Assembly (NCBI GenBank): GCA_030064795.1
Contig: JASJEI010000007.1
Span: 1-64,000 of the forward strand
Reading direction: 5' to 3'
DNA length: 64,000 nt
DNA from: Pleurocapsa sp. MO_226.B13
GTDB lineage: Bacteria > Cyanobacteriota > Cyanobacteriia > Cyanobacteriales > Xenococcaceae
Under the pieces are notes generated by a model. The model did no database searches and had not been told where the DNA came from. It saw only the letters and a list, made by a program, of their open reading frames with translations. Positions 35,820 to 46,100 of the stretch are shown piece after piece; positions within the stretch are counted from its first letter, which is position 1; every line of letters begins with the position of its first letter. Position numbers and translations under genes: made by a program.

Positions 35820-36809
35820 ATGGATATTACCGAAGCTATTGGCGATTTCTCTACACAATTACCAGTTACATACAAAGACATTAAAATGGCAGCCGAGCGT
35901 CTCAAAGATCGATCTCATGTTACGCCAGTCTTGACTTCTACTACAGTAGATAACTTAACTAACGCTAGAGTATTCTTTAAATGCGAAAACTTTCAGCGTA
36001 CTGGTTCGTTTAAATTTCGCGGTGCTTATAATGCCCTATCTCAATTATCAGTAACCCAAAAACAACGGGGAGTAATTACCTATTCTTCAGGAAATCACGC
36101 TCAGGCGATCGCCTTATCTGGTAAACTACTCGATATTCCCACAACTATTGTCATGCCCAGAAATGCTCCAGAAGTCAAACTGGCAGCTACTCGTGGTTAT
36201 GGTGCAGAAGTAATCCTTTACGAACCCTCAGAAACAAACAGGGAAGAACTAGCAAAAAAATTAGCACGAGAAAAAAACCTTACTATTATTCCTCCTTACG
36301 ACCATCGAGATGTTATTGCTGGACAAGGTACAGTTGCTAAAGAATTAATTGAAACAGTAGGCAAGTTAGATATCCTACTTGTCTGTTGTGGAGGAGGAGG
36401 CTTAATTTCAGGATGTGCCATAGCTGCCAAAAACTTAATTCCTAATTGTCAAGTAATTGGAGTCGAACCAGAAGCAGCAGATGATGCTACTCGCTCTTTT
36501 TACAGTAAAACACTCCAAACTGTTTGTAACCCCGACACTATTGCCGATGGTGCGCGGACTCCTTCTCTCGGTCAGTTAAATTTTCCTTTGGTATTAGGAT
36601 ATGTAGATCGAATGGTTACAGTATCGGAGGATGCAATTCGACGTACCACGATCTTTTTGTGGTCGCGTTTAAAAATTGTCGTCGAACCTACTGGTACTTT
36701 AGCTGCTGCTGCCTTGTTAGAGAAGAAAATTACCGCACCCAATAAAAAAATAGGCGTAATTATCAGCGGTGGAAATGTAGATGTTCAAAAGCTGCTAAAA
36801 GATTTTTGA
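35820..36809 (+). CDS. PLP-dependent threonine/serine dehydratase-like enzyme
   Basis: The 329-residue fold-type II PLP enzyme carries the PLP-binding Lys in GSFKFRGAYNAL (about residue 63). It also has the substrate loop SSGNHAQAIAL, the phosphate-binding glycine loop CCGGGGLISGCA, and a C-terminal ISGGNVD. There is no C-terminal ACT regulatory domain, and the length fits serine/threonine dehydratase or serine racemase/hydroxyaspartate ammonia-lyase types rather than biosynthetic IlvA (about 500 aa). The probable reaction is L-threonine or L-serine deamination to the 2-keto acid, but the exact substrate cannot be told. Confidence 0.9.
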   Translation: MDITEAIGDFSTQLPVTYKDIKMAAERLKDRSHVTPVLTSTTVDNLTNARVFFKCENFQRTGSFKFRGAYNALSQLSVTQKQRGVITYSSGNHAQAIALSGKLLDIPTTIVMPRNAPEVKLAATRGYGAEVILYEPSETNREELAKKLAREKNLTIIPPYDHRDVIAGQGTVAKELIETVGKLDILLVCCGGGGLISGCAIAAKNLIPNCQVIGVEPEAADDATRSFYSKTLQTVCNPDTIADGARTPSLGQLNFPLVLGYVDRMVTVSEDAIRRTTIFLWSRLKIVVEPTGTLAAAALLEKKITAPNKKIGVIISGGNVDVQKLLKDF

Positions 36810-36891
36810 TGACTTCTCCCCTACTTCCCCATCTCCCCAAGCTTACCTGGCTAGAGAAAGCAGGCTTTAAAATAGTCCATCTAAAGTGATT

Positions 36892-37770
36892 CTAAGCGCG
36901 GACTTTTTTCAGCATCCAAGCAGTAATTGCTACTGCGACAATTAATAAGAGAAAAGTTACTACTACCAAGGCTGCACCATAGCCAAAATCTAGATAGCGC
37001 ATCACCGTCGAATAAATATAAATCGAAACTGTCTCTGTTGTTCCCGCAGGGCCACCTCCTGTCATTACCTGCACCAAATCGAAAACACCAAAAGATTGAG
37101 CAAACCTAAACAACAGGGCAATTAGAATTTGTGGCATTAATAAAGGGAGGGTAATTTGATAAAAACTTTGCCAAGGACTCGCCCCGTCCATTTTGTGTGC
37201 TTCGTAGAGATCTTCGGGAATCGATTGCAAGCCAGCCAGTAAAATAATGCTAATAAAAGGAGTTGTTTTCCAAACGTCGGCAACAATTAAAGCAATCATC
37301 GCCAAAGCGGGCGTTCCTAACCAATTAATTCCCGTGTCAATTAATCCTAGTCGGCTGAGAATATCATTGACCACCCCATATTGATCGTTAAAAATCCAGG
37401 CCCAAGCCAAACCCATAACAGCAGTAGGTAAAGCCCAGGGAATAACTGCGATCGTCCGTACAACTCCCCGACCAAAAAATGATTTATTAAGAACTAAAGC
37501 CACACCCAGTCCTAACAGTAGTTCTAAAACTACACTGGCTATAGTAAAAATTGAAGTATTGTAAATACTTTGCCAAAATCTACCGTCTCCCAACATCCTT
37601 TGATAGTTAGCAAAACCCGTAAACACTGGTTGCAGTTGAGTACCCAAATTTTCTGTAAACCAACTCAAATAGAATGCTCTGGCGATCGGGTAAATAAATA
37701 CCAAACCTAAAATTAGTAAAGCAGGAAACAATAACAGCCAGCCCGTAATTTTTTCTTGTTTATTAAGCAT
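36892..37770 (-). CDS. Carbohydrate ABC transporter permease (MalF/UgpA type)
   Basis: The protein has 292 residues from the ATG at 37770, where the conserved MLNKQEKITGWLLLFPALL starts; further upstream codons lack conservation. Six hydrophobic segments are expected. The EAA cytoplasmic loop is EAHKMDGASPWQSFYQITLP, and binding-protein-dependent permease motifs surround it. Such permeases pair with a second (MalG-like) permease, an ATPase and a lipoprotein binding protein. None is adjacent, so this is an orphan that probably works with components encoded elsewhere. It is divergent from accA. The substrate is likely a sugar or osmolyte such as glucosylglycerol or trehalose, but this is inference. 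Confidence 0.9.
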   Translation of the reverse strand: MLNKQEKITGWLLLFPALLILGLVFIYPIARAFYLSWFTENLGTQLQPVFTGFANYQRMLGDGRFWQSIYNTSIFTIASVVLELLLGLGVALVLNKSFFGRGVVRTIAVIPWALPTAVMGLAWAWIFNDQYGVVNDILSRLGLIDTGINWLGTPALAMIALIVADVWKTTPFISIILLAGLQSIPEDLYEAHKMDGASPWQSFYQITLPLLMPQILIALLFRFAQSFGVFDLVQVMTGGGPAGTTETVSIYIYSTVMRYLDFGYGAALVVVTFLLLIVAVAITAWMLKKVRA

Positions 37771-37937
37771 TTTTCTAGGTTTTTCTAGGTTTATAGGTGC
37801 AATCTTTGACAAAAATTTTAGGGTAACTGTGTCAAGATAACCATGTATTCTCAGTAACAAAATCTTATCAAAAGACACCAAATAGCAGATAATATTAGGC
37901 GGGGACTATGATTATATATTGAATTTACCCGTAAGCC

Positions 37938-38918
37938 ATGCCCAAGACTAAACGTAAAACTTTTTTACTAGATTTTGAAAAACCTCTTTGCGAACTAGAG
38001 TCAAGGATCGAGCAGATCAAAACCCTAGCTGAAGAAAACCAAGTAGATGTCTCGACTGAGATTTCTCAATTAGAGGTTAGGGCCCAACAGCTACGTCAAG
38101 AAATATTTAGTACCTTAACCCCTGGTCAAAGACTACAGCTAGCCCGCCATCCTCGTCGTCCTAGTACCCTAGATTATATCCAAGCTATTAGTGATGAATG
38201 GTTAGAACTTCATGGCGATCGCGGTGGTTATGACGACCCTGCTTTAGTTGGAGGCGTAGCCCGGATTAATGGTCGTCCAGTGGTAATCATCGGACATCAA
38301 AAAGGTCGAGATACCAAGGATAACGTCGCTCGCAATTTTGGTATGGCTTTCCCTGGTGGCTACCGCAAAGCTATACGCTTGATGAAGCACGCCAATAAGT
38401 TTGATATGCCTATTCTCACTTTTATCGATACTCCTGGAGCGTGGTCGGGAGTAGAAGCAGAGAAACTAGGTCAAGGAGAGGCGATCGCCTACAATCTCAG
38501 ACAAATGTTCGGTTTCGATGTTCCAATTGTCTGTACCGTGATTGGTGAAGGCGGATCTGGTGGTGCATTGGGTATCGGTGTAGCAGATCGGCTGTTAATG
38601 TTAGAACACTCAGTTTATACCGTTGCTAGCCCCGAAGCCTGTGCTGCAATTCTTTGGAAAGATGCTAAAAAATCCGACCGTGCAGCAGCAGCCTTAAAAA
38701 TTACTTCCTGGGATCTAAAAGAATTGGGTTTGATCGATGAAATTATTCCCGAACCCAGTAGTGGAGCGCACGCTAGTCCTGTAGAAGCAGCAGCAAAATT
38801 AAAAGAAGTTATTTGGAAAAACCTAGAGCAACTGTGGCAAATGACTCCTCAGCAAAGAAAAGAATTACGCTACGAAAAATTCCGCAATATGGGTCAGTTT
38901 GAAACAATACCAGACTGA
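37938..38918 (+). CDS. accA: Acetyl-CoA carboxylase carboxyltransferase subunit alpha
   Basis: With AccD it transfers the carboxyl group from carboxybiotin to acetyl-CoA, the committed step of fatty acid synthesis. The 326 residues match the family. Signatures are [92 protein letters not shown] and [13 protein letters not shown]. It starts 168 bp from the divergent permease gene and is likely monocistronic. Confidence 0.98.
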   Translation: MPKTKRKTFLLDFEKPLCELESRIEQIKTLAEENQVDVSTEISQLEVRAQQLRQEIFSTLTPGQRLQLARHPRRPSTLDYIQAISDEWLELHGDRGGYDDPALVGGVARINGRPVVIIGHQKGRDTKDNVARNFGMAFPGGYRKAIRLMKHANKFDMPILTFIDTPGAWSGVEAEKLGQGEAIAYNLRQMFGFDVPIVCTVIGEGGSGGALGIGVADRLLMLEHSVYTVASPEACAAILWKDAKKSDRAAAALKITSWDLKELGLIDEIIPEPSSGAHASPVEAAAKLKEVIWKNLEQLWQMTPQQRKELRYEKFRNMGQFETIPD

Positions 38919-38950
38919 TCGATTAGACTGGTTGTTTTGTAATAGCCTCC

Positions 38951-39049
38951 GAACCAATCTTTGTTGTTAGTTTGTAGATACATACGCGGTTAAAATGCAC
39001 AGATGGGCTAACTCTACTTTCTATGTGGAGCAATGGATTGGTTCTTTTT
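38951..39049 (+). ncRNA. Candidate structured RNA or long-loop terminator after accA
   Basis: GAACCAATC (38951-38959) and GATTGGTTC (39036-39044) are perfect complements 76 nt apart, and the second arm is followed by TTTTTG. The enclosed segment can form smaller stems (CTC...GAG). The layout fits a small RNA closed by a terminal stem. It could also simply be an accA 3'-UTR. No Rfam family was recognised. Confidence 0.35.
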
Positions 39050-39131
39050 GCTCGATTTTCCCAGTCAGTTAATTTTGCTTTTGGCAATCTAACTAATTAG
39101 TAATGCTATAATTGCAAAGGCAACATTTTGT

Positions 39132-39149
39132 TACATTATTTTTAATGTA
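39132..39149. repeat. AT-rich hairpin TACATTA-TTTT-TAATGTA
   Basis: A 7-bp perfect inverted repeat with a 4-nt loop, extended imperfectly by CAACA...TGTTG, lies about 280 bp upstream of the SDR gene. It could be an operator-like dyad or a chance structure. Confidence 0.35.
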
Positions 39150-39430
39150 TTGTTGCAAGCAAATGTACTAATTTGCTAAAGCTCTAGTGGCAGTAGAGCT
39201 TCAAATACAAGTAGCAGGCGATAGTATATCAAGTCTAATAACTACTTACATTTACTTACATTATTTTAGATCTGGCATCATCGATGGTAGAAGCATTTAG
39301 CAAGATTGAATTATTAGATGATTAAGGTGATTATACTTGAGGATGCAGTTCGATCGCTGAATCAAAAGCTACCTAAAAGAAAATGCAATTTTTAAATAAA
39401 GATAAGTTCGAGCAATCATAACCAACAATA

Positions 39431-40165
39431 ATGAATCCACCCTCAAATCAACTACGAGCAATAGTGACAGGTGCAAGTAGTGGTATCGGAAAAGCAACTG
39501 CTTTAGCCTTTGCTAAATCAGGTATTGGGGTTGCTTTAGTCAGCCGTTCTACAGACAAGTTAGAAACCGTAGCTAAGGAAATAAAAGCTCTAAAGACAGG
39601 GGCCAAGGTAAAAACTTATCCTTTGGATCTGGAAATACTAGATCGGGTAAAACAGCAAATTAGCGAGATTTGCCTTGATTTTGGCCCAATTAATATCTTG
39701 GTTAATAATGCAGGAATAGGCTACACCAATTCTTTAAATAACACGCCCTTAGAAGATTGGCAAAAAGTACTCGATCTTAATTTAACTAGTGCTTTTCAGT
39801 GTATTCAGGGAGTTTTGCCTCAGATGCGCGATCGCCACTCAGGAACTATTATTAACGTTGCCTCCATTGCTGCTTTTAATGCTTTTCCTGACTGGGGTGC
39901 ATATGGCGTGAGCAAAGCAGCTTTAGTTGCTTTGGGTAAAGCGTTATCAGCAGAAGAGAGGGAACATGGTATTCGCACTGTAACTATTTCTCCAGGTTCG
40001 GTCAATACTCCGATCTGGGATACAGATACCGTACAAGCAGATTATAATCGGGAAGCAATGTTGACCCCAGAAATTGTTGCCCAATCAATACTCCATACAG
40101 CTTTGCTACCCGAGCGAGCGGTAGTAGAAGAAATGATCGTTATGCCCAGTGGAGGGGCTTTATAA
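39431..40165 (+). CDS. Short-chain dehydrogenase/reductase
   Basis: This is a 244-residue classical SDR. The NAD(P) motif TGASSGIGKATALAF is at the N-terminus, NNAGIGY near 92, and the catalytic Ser-Tyr-Lys set is in INVASIAAF and YGVSKAAL. The C-terminal part has ISPGSVNTPIWD. The substrate is unknown; homologues are annotated as 3-oxoacyl-ACP reductase-like. The gene ends 60 bp before folE on the same strand, so a pteridine-linked reductase role is conceivable but unproven. Confidence 0.9.
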   Translation: MNPPSNQLRAIVTGASSGIGKATALAFAKSGIGVALVSRSTDKLETVAKEIKALKTGAKVKTYPLDLEILDRVKQQISEICLDFGPINILVNNAGIGYTNSLNNTPLEDWQKVLDLNLTSAFQCIQGVLPQMRDRHSGTIINVASIAAFNAFPDWGAYGVSKAALVALGKALSAEEREHGIRTVTISPGSVNTPIWDTDTVQADYNREAMLTPEIVAQSILHTALLPERAVVEEMIVMPSGGAL

Positions 40166-40225
40166 ATAACGCCGAACCTTAAATTTAGTAGCAAGAGGAT
40201 AGAGTTTTACTCACATTAATAAATT

Positions 40226-40954
40226 ATGACAACAGTTTCTTCTAACGATTCTGGTCGTTCAAAATCTTTAAATAGCAATGGTTCTAATCCCCTAAAATCT
40301 AGCCTGTTAGAGCAGCTTGCTAGTAGACCCGACCGTAATACTCACAATGGTAAAGCAGCCCAAATCAAGGCAACTTCTGAAGCTGCTAAAGAAAAAATGA
40401 TGGCAGCAGTATATACCATGTTGGAGTCGGTAGGCGAAGATCCAGAACGAGAAGGATTGCTGAAGACTCCTAAGCGAGTTGCTGAAGCGATGCAATATTT
40501 AACTAGTGGCTACAATCAGTCCCTAGAAGAGCTAGTTAATGGAGCAATATTTGATGAAGGACACAATGAGATGGTTCTGGTTAGAGATATCAACTTCTTT
40601 AGCCTTTGCGAACATCATATGCTGCCCTTTATGGGTAGAGCGCACGTAGCATATATACCCAATCAAAAAGTAGTGGGGTTGAGTAAACTGGCGCGTATTG
40701 TCGAAATGTATGCCCGCCGTTTGCAGGTACAGGAGCGTTTGACCCGTCAAATTGCCGAAGCAATTCAAGAAGTCTTAGAGCCTCAAGGAGTTGCTGTAGT
40801 TATGGAAGCAACTCATATGTGTATGACCATGCGCGGAGTACAAAAACCTGGTTCTTGGACGGTTACTAGTGCCATGCTGGGTGTATTTCAAGATGAACAA
40901 AAGACCCGCGAAGAATTTTTAAATCTAATTCGTCATCAGCCTAATTTCACCTAG
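40226..40954 (+). CDS. folE: GTP cyclohydrolase I
   Basis: Converts GTP to 7,8-dihydroneopterin triphosphate, the first step towards folate and other pterins. The 242-residue protein has a low-complexity N-terminal extension of about 55 residues, then the catalytic domain. Zinc ligands lie in [19 protein letters not shown] (Cys/His) and in the distal Cys of [15 protein letters not shown]. The region [20 protein letters not shown] is a family signature. It is followed by a clear terminator at 41037. Confidence 0.97.
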   Translation: MTTVSSNDSGRSKSLNSNGSNPLKSSLLEQLASRPDRNTHNGKAAQIKATSEAAKEKMMAAVYTMLESVGEDPEREGLLKTPKRVAEAMQYLTSGYNQSLEELVNGAIFDEGHNEMVLVRDINFFSLCEHHMLPFMGRAHVAYIPNQKVVGLSKLARIVEMYARRLQVQERLTRQIAEAIQEVLEPQGVAVVMEATHMCMTMRGVQKPGSWTVTSAMLGVFQDEQKTREEFLNLIRHQPNFT

Positions 40955-41550
40955 ATCGATCTGGGGATTTAATCTGGATCGAGATTAGTCCGACCATAAA
41001 ATAACTTGTACTCAATCATTATTATGGATGCAAGATGGCGAGCAAATACAGCTCGCCGTTTTTTATAGATGGATTTTATTTAAACATTATTTTTTGATTG
41101 TTTAGCTCGCTTGAATCTTAGTTGAAAACACTAAATTATATTATGAAGATAATCTGAATTTAATTAGCGATCGCCTTCTCAGGTATCCAATCTACTCCAA
41201 TACCAAATTATTCATTATTTTCTTATTCATCGGGCGCTCGTTTTTTTCGTAGCAGTGTTTAGATCTGGTCGATATCTTCTTAAAATACTCATAAAAAATA
41301 AAGTGGCGATAAAGATAAACAAGATACGAATCCAAGAAATCTACAATAAAATATTTTTTTAATCTACGTATTTTATATATGAAATATTTGATTTAGATGA
41401 AATAAATATAAAGTAAAGGCTATTTTGAATTCAAAAAAATATCTTTTTTTCACCTATCAATACTGCTTACAAGTCTATCCTAGATGGTAATAGAAAAAAT
41501 TAATTACCTAGAAATAATTGATTTTAAATAAGTAGTAAATTGAAATCAAA
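40955..41550. other. Long AT-rich spacer between folE and the metalloprotease gene
   Basis: A terminator lies at 41037-41065. The remaining AT-rich 480 bp shows no ORF or recognised RNA and presumably carries the metalloprotease promoter. Confidence 0.5.
41037..41065 (+). terminator. Rho-independent terminator of folE
   Basis: GGCGAGC-AAATACA-GCTCGCC forms a 7-bp perfect GC-rich stem followed by G and a T6 run. Confidence 0.92.
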
Positions 41551-42897
41551 ATGAGTGAAATAAACACAGGTGTAGAATTCAATTTTAGTTTTGCTCCAGG
41601 AATAACTGAAGAGCAAATTTTAGGATTTGAAATAGCTGGTGATGTTTGGTCGCAGCATTTAGCCGATTCTTATCAAGGCAAAGATCTCGAAATCAATATT
41701 TATGTTGAAGCTACCGACGATCTATTACCCGATAATGTTGTGGGTGGTGCGTTTCCCGCGATTGAAACAGGAATTAAATACGACAACATATATAATGCGA
41801 TTCAAAACGATGTAACCACATATGCGGATCGAATTGTGGCAGACAACCTGCTAGATCAAAAAAAAATTGATGCTTTGGTTGGGGGACAAGTCATAGATAA
41901 AAACTTCAAAACCCAGGTCACGAGAGCCAATATGAAAGCCTTGGGGATGGTAGCAGGAGATAGCACCGAATTAGATGGCTATATCGTCTGGAATAATTTC
42001 TATGATTCGTTATGGAATTATGACTATCTAGGAACTCCTCAAGAGGGAACATTAGATTTTCTCAGCATGGCGCAACATGAAATAGGTCATGTCTTAGGCT
42101 TTATTAGTGGAGCTAAACATACAGAAGAGACAGTTGGGAACAGAATTACCGATATGAGTACTATGGATTTATTCCGTTACTCGACTGATAGTGTTGAGTT
42201 AGGAATTAACGATCTTAGCTATGGCAAAACGGCTTTCTTTTCGATCGATCGTCAAGAGAGCACTCTTGAATTAACTACAGGAGCAGATCATCAAGTTGCT
42301 CACATAGCAAAGTCAACAGATCCTAACCACGATCATGCCTTAATGAGTCCTACTATTAGCCTGGCGGAACGTTGGTCGATAACTGGAGATGATTTAATAG
42401 TCTTGGATGCAATTGGCTGGGATGTCGTTAACCCGGGTGTCCTTGACATGACTACCATCTATAACAATGCTCAAGCAGGAGTAGATTCAGCCCAAGTTAC
42501 AGACCGCAGAAGCGATGTAGAACAGTATATCCTCAGCGGTGATGCCTATAACTGGGGTAGTGCTTCCTCTGCTGGTGGTTGGTGGTGGGGTAGTGCTTCC
42601 TCTGCTGGTGGTTGGTGGCAAGAAGGCTACTTTATGCAACTAGAATCTTTCACTGACTCTACTACTGGAGAAACTCATTATCACATTTACGAATCTGGTT
42701 CGGACAAATTCTGGGAAGCTGTAGAAATAATTACTAATTGGCTTCAAAATAACTGGGCAGATTATTCTTGGGGAGATTATTCTTTGGCAGATTATTCTTT
42801 GGCAGATTATTCTTTGGCAGATTATTCTTGGGCAGATTATTCTTGGGGAGATGATGACGATGATGATGACGATGATGATGACGATGATGATGATTAA
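41551..42897 (+). CDS. Zinc metalloprotease with Trp/Ser/Asp-rich repetitive tail (NF038122-like)
   Basis: The protein has 448 residues. The catalytic region is near 170-185, with FLSMAQHEIGHVLGFISG, an HExxH zinc motif with the HxxGxx extension of metzincin-like enzymes. The usual third His position is Ser, so the third ligand must come from elsewhere. No signal peptide is seen. The C-terminal 120 residues are unusual: two WGSASSAGGWW copies, then seven pentapeptides of the (W/L)(A/G)DYS type, then 15 consecutive Asp residues to the end. The acidic tail suggests Ca2+ binding or secretion by a type I-like route. The gene is followed by a terminator and then, co-directionally, the exoprotein and CHAT genes. 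Confidence 0.85.
   Translation: MSEINTGVEFNFSFAPGITEEQILGFEIAGDVWSQHLADSYQGKDLEINIYVEATDDLLPDNVVGGAFPAIETGIKYDNIYNAIQNDVTTYADRIVADNLLDQKKIDALVGGQVIDKNFKTQVTRANMKALGMVAGDSTELDGYIVWNNFYDSLWNYDYLGTPQEGTLDFLSMAQHEIGHVLGFISGAKHTEETVGNRITDMSTMDLFRYSTDSVELGINDLSYGKTAFFSIDRQESTLELTTGADHQVAHIAKSTDPNHDHALMSPTISLAERWSITGDDLIVLDAIGWDVVNPGVLDMTTIYNNAQAGVDSAQVTDRRSDVEQYILSGDAYNWGSASSAGGWWWGSASSAGGWWQEGYFMQLESFTDSTTGETHYHIYESGSDKFWEAVEIITNWLQNNWADYSWGDYSLADYSLADYSLADYSWADYSWGDDDDDDDDDDDDDDD
42555..42620 (+). repeat. Coding duplication of GSASSAGGWW
   Basis: Two copies of a 33-bp unit encode the Ser/Gly/Trp-rich peptide in the metalloprotease tail. Confidence 0.85.
42757..42894 (+). repeat. 15-bp coding repeats followed by poly-Asp codons
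   Basis: Seven 15-bp units encoding ADYS(L/W) or GDYS(L/W) variants are followed by 15 Asp codons arranged mostly as GATGATGATGAC quadruplets, then TAA. Both tracts can expand by slippage. Confidence 0.9.
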
Positions 42898-42998
42898 AAC
42901 TCTAGCTGAAATATAGTCCATCAAACTATTGAGATAAATAAACAATAAAAAAATCAATATTAATCTTTGCGGATGTTAGTTAGCCATCCTTTTTGGGA

Positions 42999-43028
42999 AA
43001 TCTATGACCAGTCATAGATTTTTTTTTA
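42999..43028 (+). terminator. Rho-independent terminator after the metalloprotease gene
   Basis: AATCTATGAC-CA-GTCATAGATT is a 10-bp perfect inverted repeat followed by T8. Confidence 0.88.
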
Positions 43029-43165
43029 TTGATTATTTGTTGATGTTTAGTAAAAAAAATTCATCAAAGTAAATGTAATTTAGATTACCAAAAAAATTGT
43101 AGTTCCAATCATTCTTTTCTGGCAACAAAAATCACCTAAGTCTTCTTAATCCCAATTGCATTATC

Positions 43166-46100
43166 ATGACACAGCAAGTATTCTGCCCGATAAGCGATTT
43201 TAAAATAATCCGCTGCCAAGAAAAAAGTTTATCTTTTATTGCACTATCTTTAATCTGTCTTCTATCTGTTGATTTTAATGCGCAGGTATCTGCTCAGATA
43301 GTTCCCGATCGCACTTTACCTAATAATTCTGTTACTCTGCCCGATGGCAATGTGACTGAAATTATCGGTGGTACCACCGCAGGCAGTAATCTATTTCATA
43401 GCTTCGAGCAGTTTTCTCTACCTACGGGAGATACAGTTTGGTTTAATAATGCTACCACCATAGAGAATATTATTAGTCGTGTTACGGGTAATGCTGTTTC
43501 CGATATTGATGGTTTAATTCGAGCCAACAGTAGTGCTAATCTCTTTTTAATTAATCCTAATGGAATTATATTTGGAGAAAACTCGGCTTTAGACATTGGT
43601 GGTTCTTTTATTAGTAGTACAGCGGATAGTCTCAAGTTTGCCAATGACAGTGAATTTAGTGCCGTAGATCCCCAAGCACCACCGTTGCTAACGGTAAATA
43701 TTCCAGTTGGTTTGCAGTATGGAAATGATAACGGAGATCTAATCGTTCGAGGTGGTGGCAATCAGCTTCAGTTTAATCCCAACTTTACGGTTAATAGAAG
43801 CTCTCGACCTAGGGGATTAGAAGTCGATCTCGGCAAAACTTTAGCTTTGGTTGGCGGAAATATTTTCTTGGATGGGGGTAATCTTACCGCTGAAGCAGGA
43901 CGAATTGAACTGGGCGGTGTGGGCGATGGTCAATTTCTTCCCTTTAACCTCACAGGCTCGGGTTTGAACTTCGATTATACAGAGGTTGGTCTGTTAAAAA
44001 ATATTAATCTTGCCAACGCTTCTTCTCTCGAAGTGAGTGGTAATCGGGGAGGAGAGGCACAGATTCAAGGAAAAGAAGTAATTATTACCGATGGCTCTAC
44101 GATTCTGGCAGATACTATTGGCGATCGTGATGGAGGCAAACTGCAAATTAATGGCTCGGAATTATTAGTAGTGGCAGGGACTTCTTTAGATTTACCATTT
44201 ATCAGTCGTTTATCTACCGATGTCGCTCCAGGTGCTACGGGCAATGGTGGCGATATCGAACTAAATTCTGCCAACCTCATTATTGCCGATGGAGCGCAGG
44301 TAATTAGTAGCACCTATGGAGTTGGGAATACAGGAAATATTCAGGTTAATGCTAGTAACGTAGAGTTAATTAGTGGTTCGCCCATACTTAATTCCAGTGG
44401 GTTGTTTACTTTGGTTTTTGGTGCTGGTGATGGTGGTGATATCGAGATTAACGCCGACAACATCTCCGTCACTGGGGGAGCGCAAGCTGCAACCCTGACC
44501 TTTAGTGATGGTCGCGGAGGCGATCTATTTGCCAGGGCAAATCAAATTGAATTAAGTGGCACTTCTCCTGGTGGTAGTCCTAGTAGTTTCTTAGCCAATG
44601 TAGAATCTGGAGCTAGGGGTAATGGTGGGTCATTAACTATTGAAACCGAGTCTTTATTGATTAAAGACGGAGGACAAGCAGCAATTACTAATTTTGGAGT
44701 TAGTAATACAGGAATTTTATCTGTAACAGCAGACAATATAGAATTAACTGGTGGTGCGCCAGGGGCAGGTAGTAGTGGAATATTTTCTAATGTGGAGTTT
44801 GGAGTTACGGGTCAAGGCGGTCAAATTACCATTGATACAGATAAGTTAAATCTTGCTGATGGGGCGCAAATTTCAGCTCTTACTTTGGGTTCGGGGACAG
44901 GGGGGGCGATCTCCATCAACGCCAATGAAATCGAAATTTCTGGGGGAAATCCCAATGCCCCTAGTGGGTTTCAATCTACTGTGGCACCTCCTGCTGAAGG
45001 AGATGGAGGTAGTTTGGCAATTGAGACCAGAAGCCTTAAAGTGATTGACGGCGGACAAATTGCTGTAAGTACAGCGGGTAGTGGTACTGGTGGAGAACTA
45101 GCAATTACGGCAGATGAGATTGAGTTAATTGGCAACTCGGAATTTGGAGCTAGTGGTATTTTTGGTAATGCCATTATTGGTAGTGGGAATGGCGGAAATT
45201 TGATCGTTGATACCGATAGCTTAACTATCCTCGATGGGGCAATTATTAGTGTCAGTAACTTCTCTAGTCGAAACATCAATATAACACCAGGAGAAGGACA
45301 AGCAGGAAGTATTACGATCGATGCTAATAGGGTTAAATTAGATACCCTTTCGGCGGATATTCCCAGTAGTATTACCGCTTCAACTCACAACAGTGGCGGT
45401 GGAGACATTACTCTAAAAGTTGCTGGAGATATCTCGATCGCCAATAACAGCGAAATTGATGCTGATACCAGAGGTAATAGTGATGGTGGCAATATTGACA
45501 TTAGGGCGAATAATTTAAACCTAAGCGATCGAGGACGAGTTTCAGTTGACAGCACTGGTTTAGGACAAGCAGGCAATATTGAGATTACGGTAAATAATTT
45601 GGTTGCTACTCAGAGTCAGATTACAGCAACTTCTCAAGATTCTGGGGGAGGAGATATTAACTTAACTACAGATTTGATTTTTCTAGACAATAGCGAACTC
45701 AGTACTAGTGTTTTTGATGGTACTGGTGGTGGAGGAAATCTAACAATTGCTAGTAACTATGTAATTGCTCGGGATAACAGTAATATCGTTGCCCAAGCAG
45801 ATCGAGGAGATGGTGGCAATATTGAGATCGTGACTCAAGTTTTCTTGCTTACTCCTGATAGTTTAGTAGATGCCAGTTCTCAATCGGGTGTGGATGGGGC
45901 AGTAGATATTAATAGTCTCGATACCGATAAACAGATTGGTGTGGTGCAGTTGCCCGAAAAAATTATCGATCCTACCGCCTTAATTGCTGCTATATGCCCC
46001 AGAGATGATGTCAACTCTCTGTCTACTACAGGTAAGGGAGGATTAGCCGAAAACCCGAGTCAAAATCTACGGGGAAAATCAGTCTGGGAAGATTTACGCA

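Larger units (their letters stand above)
38919..39430. other. 512-bp spacer with possible RNA structures
   Basis: No reading frame. It contains a long-range inverted repeat at 38951-39044 with a following T-run, and a TACATTA-TTTT-TAATGTA hairpin at 39132-39149. The rest, towards the SDR gene, is AT-rich without recognised motifs. Confidence 0.5.

Noticed and set aside
42640..42957. Antisense Ile-rich ORF under the metalloprotease tail
   Set aside because: It is an artefact of GAT/GAC repeats read in reverse as ATC/GTC.
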